In this document: positions 55,446 to 64,000 of the stretch, one piece after another | How the letters are laid out: every line of letters starts with the position of its first letter | Position numbering within the stretch: position 1 is the stretch's first letter | Assembly: GCA_001661245.1 (NCBI GenBank) | Contig: KV454011.1 | Location: forward strand, 348,108-412,107 | Length of the DNA stretch: 64,000 nucleotides | Origin: Pachysolen tannophilus NRRL Y-2460 | Taxonomy: Eukaryota; Ascomycota; Pichiomycetes; Alaninales; Pachysolenaceae | Reading direction: 5' to 3' | Translations under genes and position numbers: made by a program | The notes under the pieces: generated by a model | What the model was told of the DNA's origin: nothing | The model's input: only the letters and a program-made list of their open reading frames with translations | The model's database searches: none

Positions 55446-57227
55446 ATGATTGTTGATTATAATAGATTACTGTTTTTATTAACAGCTTTAACGACTGTTT
55501 TTGCCTTCCCGGTTGAACAGTCAATTTTTAAGTATTTACCATTGGATAGAGAAGGTAGTGTAAACTCTCATGGTAAAAATGATGAACCAAGTGGTGAAAT
55601 TGTTACTGCACCAACTGCTGAAGAAGCTGCTTCTATTGCAAGAACATTAGTTGCAAGAGAATCGATAACCCAATTTTCTACTGTTAACCAGGAGGGAGAC
55701 TTCAAGGGTTATCCTGTTTCATTCCCAGAGTATTATGCCGATACCAACAAAGATGGTAATCCATTTTTGTTATTGGTTGATATTTCATCTGGTTTCCAAA
55801 ATTATAAACAAGGTAGTGATTTAACTCTTACTGTTAAAGTTGGTGATCATCGTTTGGGTGAACATGTTAATCCAAGGTATCCACACTCATTTGTTACTTC
55901 TACTTTAGGTTCACCAAGAGTTTTACTTAGAGGTAAATTAGTAAATGCTACTGAAAAGTACTCTGAACTGGAACTTGTTGGTGTTGCAAAGAGTTTTATT
56001 CGTAGACATCATGATGCTGCTTTATGGTTACCTGGAAACAAGGTTCATGAAACCTCATGGTGGCAATTTGAAGTTGAAAGCTTGTATTTTATTGGTGGTT
56101 TTGGTGATCGTTCATTTATTGGAGAAATTCCAGTTGAATTATATCAAAATGCTACTTTATTAAGCCATGAAGAATATAGCAAGTTTATCAGAGCTTTTGA
56201 AGGTAGGAGAGACCATGAAGAAGGTTCAAAAGGTAGCCGTCATCCATTAGGTCCTCCTCCTCCACACCACGATGATGAACATGATGATGATATTCATGAT
56301 GATGATGATGAACATTTTGAAAAAAAAGGTTTAAAATCAAAATCTAAGTCATGTGGTGGCAGTTCTTCCAAGAATGGTGCAAACTCTAAAGGTATTAATA
56401 AGAAAATGCACCATAAGAACAAGAAGGGTGGATTAAAATTTGAAATTCATAAACTTTTGGCTAAGGTAGGTTTAGTTAGTGAAAAGAAGCACCATAAAGG
56501 TGGTAGACATATGAAACAAAACCTGCACTTGAACAAGTCCCATGATGGTGAATTTGAAGAAAAAGAATTCAACGGTAAGGATTTTAAAGGTAAAGATTTC
56601 AAGGGTAAAGAAGATTTCAAAGGTAAAGAAGAATTCAAAGGTAAAGATTTCAAAGGTAAAGAAGAGTTCAAAGGTAAAGATTTCAAAGGTAAAGAAGAGT
56701 TCAAAGGTAAAGATTTCAAAGGTAAAGAAGAGTTCAAAGGTAAAGATTTCAAAGCTCACAAGGGAGGAATGAAAAAGAATCAGGATTCAAAAAAAACCGA
56801 CTCTAAAGAACATGACTTCAATGACAAGGACTTTGAACATCACAAAATGGGTTTAAAGAAACAACATCCAGTTGAGGGAAATGAAGAGTCATTTGCAAAA
56901 GATTTCAAAAAATTTGATAATAAGGGTAAGAAACTTGAAAGTGGTAAAGGTTCAGCAGCTCCAGAAGATAAACATTTTGAAAAAATTGATAAAATTTCTA
57001 AATTAGATAAGGATGTACCACCACCACCACCACCACAAAAGTTTGAAAAAGATGATAAACATTTTGAAAAATTTGAAAAAAATTTCAAGTTTGATAAAGA
57101 TGATACTAATACTCCTCCTCCATCAGCTCCAAAGTTTAAACAAGAAAAACATTTTGAAAAAGAATTTTCAAAAGAAGGTGCTGAAGAGATTGAAGAAGTA
57201 GAAACTTTAAACGAAGAGTCAAATTAG
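55446..57227 (+). CDS. Secreted CREG-like protein with lysine-rich repeat tail
   Basis: The 593-residue protein begins with a signal peptide (about 1-21, hydrophobic LLFLLTALTTVFAF then P). It continues with a CREG/pyridoxamine 5'-phosphate-oxidase-like split barrel at about 55-250: AASIARTLVARE, GYPVSFPEYYAD, DGNPFLLLVDIS, WWQFEVESLYFIGGFGD. Two N-glycosylation sequons (NAT) are visible. After a His/Asp-rich stretch (DHDDDEHDDD type), about 300 residues are low-complexity, rich in Lys, Phe, Glu, His, including four near-identical 11-residue repeats (FKGKEEFKGKD). CREG proteins are secreted or lysosomal glycoproteins that bind no clear cofactor; a repeat tail of this kind is not a usual part of the family. 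I see no GPI signal. Confidence 0.78.
   Translation: MIVDYNRLLFLLTALTTVFAFPVEQSIFKYLPLDREGSVNSHGKNDEPSGEIVTAPTAEEAASIARTLVARESITQFSTVNQEGDFKGYPVSFPEYYADTNKDGNPFLLLVDISSGFQNYKQGSDLTLTVKVGDHRLGEHVNPRYPHSFVTSTLGSPRVLLRGKLVNATEKYSELELVGVAKSFIRRHHDAALWLPGNKVHETSWWQFEVESLYFIGGFGDRSFIGEIPVELYQNATLLSHEEYSKFIRAFEGRRDHEEGSKGSRHPLGPPPPHHDDEHDDDIHDDDDEHFEKKGLKSKSKSCGGSSSKNGANSKGINKKMHHKNKKGGLKFEIHKLLAKVGLVSEKKHHKGGRHMKQNLHLNKSHDGEFEEKEFNGKDFKGKDFKGKEDFKGKEEFKGKDFKGKEEFKGKDFKGKEEFKGKDFKGKEEFKGKDFKAHKGGMKKNQDSKKTDSKEHDFNDKDFEHHKMGLKKQHPVEGNEESFAKDFKKFDNKGKKLESGKGSAAPEDKHFEKIDKISKLDKDVPPPPPPQKFEKDDKHFEKFEKNFKFDKDDTNTPPPSAPKFKQEKHFEKEFSKEGAEEIEEVETLNEESN
56570..56752 (+). repeat. In-frame 33-bp tandem repeats in CREG-like gene
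   Basis: The unit encodes FKGKEEFKGKD and is repeated four times, three of them virtually identical at the DNA level, preceded by degenerate shorter GKDFKGK units. Near-identity suggests recent expansion and likely length variation between strains. Confidence 0.9.
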
Positions 57228-57671
57228 GTATGTGATAGGTTTTTTTTAATTAATTTTTTTTTTTAGAGGTTTTTTTAAATTGTAATTCATTTTTAAAATA
57301 TTTTTTTTATTTTGTTGTTAACGGTAAAATATTAGTAAGTAGTATATTGTATTAATCATGTCGTGTTATCAGTAACAAAAAATTATATATAATATAAATA
57401 TTTTGTTTTTTTTTTTTGTTTTTTTTGAAGAAAAAAAAAAAAAAATAAAATCTTTTAAATAAGGTAAAAATACGCGTAACAAAGGGAAAACAAGGAAAAA
57501 AAAAAAGAAAACAGATAACGCTTGTTAGCCGCCTATCGATATCAATTATATAAATACAAGATAAATTTTTCTTTGTTGAGTTTCAATAATTTTCAAATAG
57601 GTTTATTCATTAATTAATTTAATAAATAAATATTGAATTAATAAAACATAATTGTGGGAATTCTTTGAACA
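57228..57671. promoter_or_regulatory. Intergenic with MCB and TATA before the small membrane ORF
   Basis: These 444 bp start with T-rich 3' untranslated DNA and homopolymers (57403-57445). Then come ACGCGT at 57472-57477 (perfect MCB, about 195 bp before the next ATG) and a TATATAA box at about 57549-57555, which give the small downstream ORF a plausible promoter of its own. Confidence 0.5.
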
Positions 57672-57932
57672 ATGAGTCCACAACCAAGGATAAACAGGCG
57701 CTATACAGCAGTTGCAGCAGCAGCAACAACTTCTACAATAGTAATATTAGGTATTGGATATTTAGTTTTACAAACATTTCCTCATTTGAAAAATTATTTA
57801 CCAAAATTTAACACTGAATTCGAAGAGGGAAACGAAGATAAGAAAGATGAAGCAAAAGAGGAGCAACAACAATTAGAACTGGAACTGGAACTGGAACTAG
57901 AACCTACACTGGAGTCGACACTGGAAAATTAA
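57672..57932 (+). CDS. Small single-span membrane protein, unassigned
   Basis: This 86-residue ORF has a basic N-terminus (PQPRINRRY), one membrane helix (about 11-34, AVAAAATTSTIVILGIGYLVL), a short basic segment, and an acidic tail that ends in a LELELEL repeat from a GAACTG-type DNA repeat. The layout is that of small peroxisomal or mitochondrial anchor proteins such as the N-terminus of Pex3 or Pex22, but the resemblance is only general and I do not assign a family. A TATA box and an MCB upstream support a real gene. It could also be a first exon of a longer gene, though no donor site is obvious near its stop. Confidence 0.55.
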   Translation: MSPQPRINRRYTAVAAAATTSTIVILGIGYLVLQTFPHLKNYLPKFNTEFEEGNEDKKDEAKEEQQQLELELELELEPTLESTLEN

Positions 57933-58053
57933 ATTTGTTAGTTATATAATTTGTTAGTACAAATTTGTTAGTAATTAGGCAAGCGCGGTAGTGTATAGTA
58001 TATGAATCTCAATGCTTTTGGTAACTCAAACCCATACGACCGAAGATGTAGTT

Positions 58054-58119
58054 AAAAAAAAATTTAAAAAAATTTAAAAAAATTAAAAAAATTAAAAAAT
58101 TAAAAAAATTAAAAAATTT
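58054..58119. repeat. AAAAAATT-type tandem repeat
   Basis: Six to eight imperfect units of A6-7 followed by TT or TTT. Simple-sequence DNA in an intergenic region. Confidence 0.85.
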
Positions 58120-58745
58120 CCTCCGCACAATAAAATTTTTTTTATAGTTCAAGCAGAATTTTATGAAAGAAGTACAAAAATGAAGTCGTGCACTGCACTC
58201 TAAGTGATGACTGCATATGAAAAAGACCCGCTTTTGGTGTCCCGCACTTTGCTTTTTTTTTTTCACTTTACTGTGGTCTATTGTTACCCCCTTTAACTTT
58301 GTCCCATACTCTCTTATTCTTCTTATAATTATTTATGTCACTCATCTTAAACTGGGGGAAATCATGTACGAATATGCACGACTGTTCATTTTACTTAATA
58401 TTACAATAAGAAAAAAGAAACAAACTTTTTTTTTTTTTTTTTGCTGCAAAAGTTTAATTGAAAATCTCCTCTCAAAATACGAAATTTTCTTAGTTAAAAT
58501 CTTTTTAAATACATCCTTTATGTATGTAATCACTGGGGTTTTTGTGTATTGATCATTTAAAATGAAAAAAACAAAAAAAANAAAAAAAGGTGGAGATAAA
58601 CTATATAATTTTTTTTTAATTAAAAAGGAAATAAAGAAAATAAGTAAGTAAGTGAAGGAAAAAAAAACGTTTTACGTTTTATTTTAGATTATTCTATATT
58701 TTATTTGTTTAAAATTTTTTTGAAACAACTAATAAAAGAATTAAC

Positions 58746-58753
58746 TATATAAA
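58746..58753 (+). promoter_or_regulatory. TATA box of the ATO gene
   Basis: TATATAAA, a full TATAWAAR match, lies 145 bp before the start codon. TATA-containing promoters are typical of strongly regulated yeast genes. Confidence 0.5.
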
Positions 58754-58787
58754 TAGCTAGTTATTCTCATAATTAAATTATTTTAAG

Positions 58788-58814
58788 AGAAGAAGAAGAA
58801 GAAGAAGAAGAAAA
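58788..58814. repeat. (GAA)n run upstream of ATO gene
   Basis: About eight GAA/AGA units, polypurine on the plus strand, between the TATA box and the start codon, hence likely in the 5' leader. Confidence 0.75.
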
Positions 58815-58897
58815 AGAGAATTCTTTTTTTTTTTTAATTAAATATAAATATAAAATAAATTTTTTATAACAATAAATCAATTTTTACATATTCACAT

Positions 58898-59734
58898 ATG
58901 AGAATGAGCAATACCCATAATCACTACCACAACAATTCCGATGTTGATATCGAGAAACAGTTGAATAATTCAGAAGGGGAAGATGTTTCCACTAAAAATG
59001 CTTCTGTTTCAAGAATTATGACTTCTGGTGAGAATGATGAATATGTTCATATTGGTAATCAGAAATATTATAGAAGTGAGCTTTTACAAGCTTTTGGTGG
59101 TACTTTAATGCCAGGGCTTGCTCTGCCTTCAGTTCATAAATTTGCAAATCCTGCTCCATTAGGTTTATCTGCTTTTGCTCTTACAACCTTTGTTTTATCA
59201 TTAATAAATGCTCAAGCTATGGGTCTTGAAACTGCTAATGTTGTTGTTGGTTTAGCTATTTTTTATGGTGGTTTAATTCAATTATTAGCTGGTATGTGGG
59301 AAATGGCTGTTGAAAATACTTTTGGTGCTTTGGCACTTTCTAGTTATGGAGGTTTTTGGATGTCATTTGGAGCAATTAATATTCCATGGTTTGGAATTAG
59401 TGCTGCATATACAAATACAAGAGATTTAGAAGTTGCTCTTGGTTTTTATTTGTTAGGTTGGGCAATCTTCACTTTTATGTTGATGTTGGCTACAATGAAA
59501 TCAACAGTTGCATTTTTTTCACTTTTTGCAACTTTAGATCTTACTTTCTTATTATTAAGTGTTGGTAATTTGGCTCCCTCAGCAAACTGTACAAAAGCAG
59601 GAGGTATTGTTGGTGTAATCACTGCCTTTGTTGCTTGGTACAATGCTTATGCAGGTTTGGCAACTCATGAAAATGCTTATGTCACTGTAAAAGCTTTCCC
59701 AATTCCAGTTATTGGTGGTAAAAAGAAAAATTAA
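58898..59734 (+). CDS. ATO/GPR1 family acetate and ammonium transporter
   Basis: The 278-residue protein is a member of the AceTr (GPR1/FUN34/YaaH) family of hexameric plasma-membrane channels and transporters. The signature NPAPLGL is at 84-90, followed by six membrane helices and the FYGGLIQLLAGMWEMAVENTFG block typical of Ady2/Ato1. A hydrophilic N-terminus (1-60) carries likely regulatory Ser/Thr, with the EYVHIGNQKYYR segment that is conserved in fungal members. It exports ammonium or imports acetate, often under glucose repression. Saccharomyces has three paralogues; I cannot choose between them. An ATG two codons downstream is an alternative start. Confidence 0.93.
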   Translation: MRMSNTHNHYHNNSDVDIEKQLNNSEGEDVSTKNASVSRIMTSGENDEYVHIGNQKYYRSELLQAFGGTLMPGLALPSVHKFANPAPLGLSAFALTTFVLSLINAQAMGLETANVVVGLAIFYGGLIQLLAGMWEMAVENTFGALALSSYGGFWMSFGAINIPWFGISAAYTNTRDLEVALGFYLLGWAIFTFMLMLATMKSTVAFFSLFATLDLTFLLLSVGNLAPSANCTKAGGIVGVITAFVAWYNAYAGLATHENAYVTVKAFPIPVIGGKKKN

Positions 59735-60334
59735 TTGAAAATCAAATTTAATATCATTTATCATTTATCATTATTTAACAACATTGTTCTCCACAGCTTT
59801 TCACTCTTATGTCTTAATTACTTATTTAAAATATTTATTTTATTTATATTATTTTTTTTCATTATTATTTATTCTAGGTCGTTCTCTTTCTTTTTAGCTT
59901 AGCTTTTACTTAATGAATACAATTTAATTTATGATTTCTTTTTTCTTAATTTTTAATTTTTATCGAATCAATTATTCGTGTGTATTCATTTATTTTAATA
60001 AAGGAATGAAAAGAAAGAAAATTAATTAATTTAATCATTTTTTACAACTATTTGTCAAATCTAATAACCATGGTAAAGGGGAAAAGAGAAAAATGGTTTT
60101 AATTCAATCATCATCTATCTCTTCCTTTCTCTTGTATAAAAGTTGAAATTGAAGATTTTAAGAGAAAATTGTGGTCGTGTTCCAAAAACAGAGAATTTTC
60201 TTTCTGCAAAAAAAAAATAAAAAAAAAAAAAAATTTTTCAGATAAAATAAAATTTTTCAAAAAAATAAATTTATACGGTATTAAAGATAGATAAATAGTT
60301 AACTAGTAGTATTTTGTTTTAATTGGTATTAAAG
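59735..60334. other. Intergenic ATO 3' end and RRP15 promoter
   Basis: These 600 bp contain T/A-rich 3' untranslated DNA to about 60010, a C/T-rich tract (60100-60135), and then the A-rich RRP15 promoter with two RRPE-like copies. Nothing else is recognised. Confidence 0.6.
60230..60259 (-). promoter_or_regulatory. Two RRPE-like elements upstream of RRP15
   Basis: AAAATTTTTCA occurs at 60230-60240 and again at 60249-60259, 76 to 105 bp before the RRP15 start. The inverse reads TGAAAAATTTT, a perfect RRPE core. Two copies in 30 bp before a ribosome-biogenesis gene are unlikely to be chance, although local base composition favours them. Confidence 0.5.
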
Positions 60335-61144
60335 ATGGTTAAATTAGAATCTGCACCAAAGAGACAGAAGTTGGATTTATCAGGGGAAGTGGAGTTGTCT
60401 AAGAATGATAGTAAGACTAGAAATAGCAAGGATTTAAAAAGCGATGAGGAAGATGAGGAAGATGAGGAAAAATCAAATTTGGATCAAGATGATGATTTAA
60501 GCGAGAGTAAAGATGAGAGTGATGTTGCTTCTAGTCTTGGTGAGGATGAACCAGACTTGGAAGATGTGAGTTCTGATGAGAGCTTGGGTAGTGGCTCCTC
60601 CAACTCCGATTCCGATTCCGATTCTGACGATTATTCCACCAAGAAGAAATCTAAACCTAAAGGAGATGATAATTCAGAATCTTTTTCTAATGCATTTAAT
60701 GCTATAATAAATTCTAAATTAAAATCTTATAATAGAAAAGATCCAATATTGGTAAGATCAAAATCGAAATTACAAAAATTCCAAGATGAAAAATTAGAGC
60801 AAAAGGCTAAAAGACTGTTATTAGCAGAAAAAAATCTGCAATTAAATAAGGATAGAATTAAAGATATTTATCAAATAAATGCTGGTGGAAATGATGATGG
60901 TAATGATGGTGAACAAGTGAAAAAAATAATGCAAAGAGAAAAATTTTTTAAAAAAACTGCTCAACGTGGTGTTATAAGGTTATTCAATGCTATATTATTA
61001 ACTCAAACATCTACTATAAAAGAATTAGAAACTGAAGAAAAAGAAAAGGGGAAAGTAGGGAAAATTGCTGAAAAAGAATTGTTAAATGAAATATCAAAGG
61101 AAAAATTTATGGATTTAATACAGGCCGCAGGTAGGAAATCTTAA
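60335..61144 (+). CDS. RRP15: Pre-60S factor Rrp15
   Basis: The 269-residue protein matches Rrp15 (250 in Saccharomyces), a nucleolar protein needed for early pre-60S processing of 27S rRNA. An acidic, Ser-rich N-terminal half (to about 118) is followed by the conserved basic domain: SFSNAFNAIINSKLKSYNRKDPIL, EQKAKRLLLAEKNLQLNKDRIKDI, and REKFFKKTAQRGVIRLFNAILL. The ATG at 60335 is chosen; the frame upstream starts with TTG. Codons 161 and 168 in the AKR-x-LLAEKN-x-Q helix are CTG. Confidence 0.92.
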   Translation: MVKLESAPKRQKLDLSGEVELSKNDSKTRNSKDLKSDEEDEEDEEKSNLDQDDDLSESKDESDVASSLGEDEPDLEDVSSDESLGSGSSNSDSDSDSDDYSTKKKSKPKGDDNSESFSNAFNAIINSKLKSYNRKDPILVRSKSKLQKFQDEKLEQKAKRLLLAEKNLQLNKDRIKDIYQINAGGNDDGNDGEQVKKIMQREKFFKKTAQRGVIRLFNAILLTQTSTIKELETEEKEKGKVGKIAEKELLNEISKEKFMDLIQAAGRKS

Positions 61145-61253
61145 TCTTAATTTAAATCTAGCATTTTTTTTTTTCTATAATGAGTTTCATGAATAAATAA
61201 ATAAATAAAAATAAATAAATAAATAAAATAAATAAGTAAAAAAAAAAAAAGGT

Positions 61254-63770
61254 TTATTTTGTAGAAACAATTTTGATATTGTTATCCATCATTGAAGGTA
61301 ACTCAAAATTATTAACATTTAATTCTTTTCTTTCTAATAATCTTTTATACTGTTTAGGAAAGTATTTCCCACACCATTCAATAACTTTTTCTCTTTTTTC
61401 AGGTAATAATGTCCAATTATATAAGCTTTTCAAAATTTTATCACCTATTTCAATATCCTTATTGACTCTCCATTCTTCTGCAAGTGCCAATGCCCCATCA
61501 TATTCATCATGATAACAAAAACCAATAAGATATTGTTCATAGTTCTCCTCGTTAAGTATCAAGTAAGATCCGCCTGTTACTTCTGATAAATTATTCCAAA
61601 AAAGTTGTAAATTTCTTAAAGAAGTATATGTGTTCAGTTTCAACATCAACGTAATGGTTTCATTATTTACTCCTCTTGATTCAGGAAGAGAACATGCTTG
61701 GTCAAACACATCTCTTGTCTTGAGGAAATCTTGTAAATGACAATAACCTTCCAAGACTGAATTTAATATATTAATATTTAAATTTATAGAAATATCTGTT
61801 TTCAAATATAAATGTAATTTGAAAACACCATCCTCGTACAATTGTTTCCCAAAATTCCGAAATAAGAAACAATAAATTGTTTCATCAGGTAGTTTTAATC
61901 CATACTCTTTATTAAATTTTAACATTTGTTGGAAAATAATTAAACAAGCATTTGGTCTGTTAAGGCTCATAAATTTCTGCATCACTGGTAAAAAATGATC
62001 AAAAGAAATCCGAAATTTTTTGCATAAATAGTTATATACAACCCAATTGGTCTCTTCATTTTTATTGTATGTCAAAATCAAACTGTATAGTTGATCATAT
62101 ATCTCAGGTAAACTTGTAGAATCATACCTCATTGCATTTCTTCTTTCCTCTTCTCCTTGTAAAGTCTCAGGCAGAGATAATTCTCTTTCCAAAAGTTCTA
62201 TCCCATCACCAACATAATCGCTTTCAATTAATTTCAGTAAAAAAGCAGAAATAGCATTGTAGTCCAATCTTTGTCCAACAGATTTCAATAATTTATAATT
62301 TTTAAAAATAGTTTTAATATCATCAGTCGTATCATGACAGTAATGTGTGAAAGCCTTAAATAATACGGATAAGTACATGCCATCTTCATCTGTTGACCAA
62401 TCAATGTAATACTTTGGCCCAATGCTTTCAAGAAATAATTTCCATGCACGATTCGAATCACCTTTATTCAATTCATTATTTATCAATATTGCAAAAGACA
62501 AACAATCTTCATCTATTTTAATTTTTTCCTTGAAAAAAGATCTCAACTGAGAAATATATAAGTCTGATTTGTCACAATAAGTACAGATTAATATTAGTTT
62601 GTTGAATATTTTTTCCAAATCGGAATTCTCTAAAAGTGAATATGCTTTAATGAGTTTTTCTTTTATCAGTTCTGAAAGTTCATCACCACGCTCTTTTTTA
62701 TAAATTTCATATTGTAATAACATTTCCCATGATGATGGTAACAGTGAATTTGAGTCTATGTTTTTCCTTGCTAACAATTCAATCACACCATAAGGATCAT
62801 TATACTTAATACAGTTGGTAACAACTGTATTCACTGAATGATCTCCATAATCTTTATCTAAAAAGAATAATTTCTCCAAATTTGGGATTTTCGAAATTGT
62901 CAACATCACAAATTTACTGAGTTCTTTATCAATAGAATTCTCTGCAACAAATTTTAATATACTACTCAAGTGATAAAATTTCTCAAAAGAATTAACATTA
63001 CAAAATTCATCTATAAGTTCCACCATTTTGTGCAAATTATCAACTAAATTATCTTTATAACCATTTTCAAGTTCTTCTTCGCATGCCTCTAAGAATAATT
63101 CGATAATCTCAGTACTTTGCGCAAATTCTTTAAATCTGTAATACTGCAGTAATATTAAAATATTTTTGGAGTCTGGTGATACTGATTTAAAAGATTCCAC
63201 TGATTTCATAATGAATTTGTTGAATAACTTTGGGTCAGGGTTTTTTGCGTAAAATTCTTCAATAAGTTTAGGAAAATGAAACCTTTTGTTAGACATTAAT
63301 ACAAAACGAACCATATGTTCGTAAATCTCTAACAATTTACCATTTTCCTTTGTTGATGATACCATTCCTTTCTGATTTAAAGCCAATCTATTAAGAAACA
63401 CAGGCAAGAATTGTAATGTCCTGATGTTTTCACTATTTAAACCTTTGATTGAATCCAATATATTCAATATTTCATTGTCATTTTTGAAAAAAGTACCTAA
63501 ATCATCTCCTTTATTAATTATAGCCTCCACAGAATCATTTATCAAAGAGTAATCTTGTCCACCATTATCTCGATTCTTATTAGAGATATAAGTGTTCAAC
63601 AATTCTTTCAACTTGAATTTTTTGTCATTGGACAAATTATCAGTTCTGCATAGTCTCCTGATTTCAAGAACAGTATCATCATTATTTAAAGAAGAGTAAA
63701 ATTTCAAATCGAAGTTCCTAATCAATACCCATCGCAAAGGTCTAATGAATTGGCATGATCGTAACATCAT
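61254..63770 (-). CDS. Large helical-repeat protein, probably mitochondrial
   Basis: I cannot name this 838-residue protein. The first 27 residues (MMLRSCQFIRPLRWVLIRNF) are Arg-rich with no acid before residue 21, a good mitochondrial presequence. The rest is alpha-helical, with PPR-like repeating pairs of helices, for example GYCHLQDFLKTRDVFDQACSLPESRG and EQYLIGFCYHDEYDGALALAEEW near the C-terminus. This is the layout of yeast mitochondrial RNA-binding translation activators and stability factors, which diverge too fast for recognition by eye. It is complete, with a clear ATG and stop. Confidence 0.75.
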   Translation of the reverse strand: MMLRSCQFIRPLRWVLIRNFDLKFYSSLNNDDTVLEIRRLCRTDNLSNDKKFKLKELLNTYISNKNRDNGGQDYSLINDSVEAIINKGDDLGTFFKNDNEILNILDSIKGLNSENIRTLQFLPVFLNRLALNQKGMVSSTKENGKLLEIYEHMVRFVLMSNKRFHFPKLIEEFYAKNPDPKLFNKFIMKSVESFKSVSPDSKNILILLQYYRFKEFAQSTEIIELFLEACEEELENGYKDNLVDNLHKMVELIDEFCNVNSFEKFYHLSSILKFVAENSIDKELSKFVMLTISKIPNLEKLFFLDKDYGDHSVNTVVTNCIKYNDPYGVIELLARKNIDSNSLLPSSWEMLLQYEIYKKERGDELSELIKEKLIKAYSLLENSDLEKIFNKLILICTYCDKSDLYISQLRSFFKEKIKIDEDCLSFAILINNELNKGDSNRAWKLFLESIGPKYYIDWSTDEDGMYLSVLFKAFTHYCHDTTDDIKTIFKNYKLLKSVGQRLDYNAISAFLLKLIESDYVGDGIELLERELSLPETLQGEEERRNAMRYDSTSLPEIYDQLYSLILTYNKNEETNWVVYNYLCKKFRISFDHFLPVMQKFMSLNRPNACLIIFQQMLKFNKEYGLKLPDETIYCFLFRNFGKQLYEDGVFKLHLYLKTDISINLNINILNSVLEGYCHLQDFLKTRDVFDQACSLPESRGVNNETITLMLKLNTYTSLRNLQLFWNNLSEVTGGSYLILNEENYEQYLIGFCYHDEYDGALALAEEWRVNKDIEIGDKILKSLYNWTLLPEKREKVIEWCGKYFPKQYKRLLERKELNVNNFELPSMMDNNIKIVSTK

Positions 63771-63819
63771 CGCCTTCGTTCTTAATTTATATTCATTACT
63801 TCTTTGTAAAATAGAGGGC

Positions 63820-63821
63820 GA

Positions 63822-63855
<34 letters not shown>

Positions 63856-63863
63856 TATTATTA
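63820..63863. repeat. (TTA)n microsatellite
   Basis: About a dozen TTA units upstream of the last gene. The remaining 137 bp to the end of the window show no feature. Confidence 0.8.
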
Positions 63864-64000
63864 TGCGTAAATAAATACTTACATTAAAAAGTTAACATTT
63901 TGACATAGTAAAATTATACGCAAAAAAATAATAGTATTGAAAATATATACGGATTGCCCTTTATCTTTTGGCAATTTTTGTTGGTTGTTTTATAATTCTA

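Larger units (their letters stand above)
57933..58897. promoter_or_regulatory. Long promoter region of the ATO transporter gene
   Basis: These 965 bp contain an AAAAAATT-type repeat (58054-58119), a less AT-rich block (58180-58260), T tracts, a single ambiguous base (N, 58581), a TATATAAA box (58746-58753, 145 bp before the ATG), and a (GAA)n run (58788-58814). Open frames on both strands at 58009-58552 are low-complexity and unconvincing. A long regulatory region suits a carbon-source-controlled transporter. Confidence 0.6.

Noticed and set aside
56447-56759. Two overlapping antisense frames with LPLNSSLPLKS-type repeats
   Set aside because: They are the antisense shadow of the 33-bp repeats in the CREG-like gene.
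57228-57234. GTATGT directly after the CREG-like stop codon, and another at 18054 after SPC97, as possible 3' introns like that of ELC1
   Set aside because: No TACTAAC-type branch sequence with a suitable AG follows within a normal distance, and both proteins end sensibly at the stop.
58204-58210. GTGATGA as a snoRNA C box
   Set aside because: No CTGA D box within 120 nt and no terminal stem.
58009-58552. Overlapping frames of 85 and 111 codons on opposite strands
   Set aside because: Low-complexity Lys/Phe/Asn strings in the ATO promoter region; no conserved feature.
1-64000. Mobile elements, LTRs, virus-like copies, CRISPR or toxin genes
   Set aside because: No reverse transcriptase, integrase, transposase, terminal repeats or spacer arrays were seen on either strand; all long frames are accounted for by host genes.

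Overview
This window is about 64 kb of a compact, very AT-rich budding-yeast (Saccharomycotina) chromosome. Three things point there: gene content with clear Saccharomyces counterparts, short spliceosomal introns (73 to 156 bp) with GTAAGT/GTATGT/GTGAGT donors and TACTAAC-type branch points, and intergenic DNA full of poly-A/T tracts and TA repeats. I see no transposon, LTR, virus-like copy, CRISPR array or prokaryotic gene. There is one assembly gap (14540-15159, N) and one isolated N (58581).

Layout, left to right: aspartate-semialdehyde dehydrogenase (HOM2); a MINDY deubiquitinase; a PAQR/IZH membrane protein; MON1 divergent from the TORC2 subunit BIT61; an RNase III; the helicase DBP8 convergent with SDA1; the gap; SPC97 (with a 7-codon first exon) convergent with the mitochondrial Obg GTPase MTG2; tRNA-Cys(GCA); an arrestin-like gene; VPS27; an unassigned mitochondrial-type gene; an aldo-keto reductase; elongin C (with an intron at its last codon); VPS16 convergent with ORC5; a polytopic LCCL protein convergent with alpha-tubulin TUB1; a GAC1-type PP1 regulator; UTP20 convergent with NHP10; an Nbr1/Atg19-like autophagy receptor divergent from an MDP-1 phosphatase; a secreted CREG-like protein with a lysine-rich repeat tail; a small membrane ORF; an ATO acetate/ammonium transporter; RRP15; and a large unassigned, probably mitochondrial protein.

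Functional themes: ribosome biogenesis (DBP8, SDA1, UTP20, RRP15, the RNase III, and MTG2 for the mitoribosome), several with RRPE/PAC-like promoter elements; endolysosomal trafficking and autophagy (MON1, VPS27, VPS16, Nbr1-like); and the cell cycle (SPC97, TUB1, ORC5, with MCB- and forkhead-like sites). These genes are scattered and are not operons.

The most interesting signal is coding. In-frame CTG codons fall where homologues have alanine or another small residue: twice in VPS16, and in the PAQR protein, the aldo-keto reductase and SPC97. I found none at an invariant leucine, though the search was not exhaustive. This suggests that CUG is not leucine here and is probably alanine, as in the Pachysolen/Nakazawaea (CUG-Ala) lineage. 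Four genes need splicing to be read correctly. Residues quoted here use standard translation.
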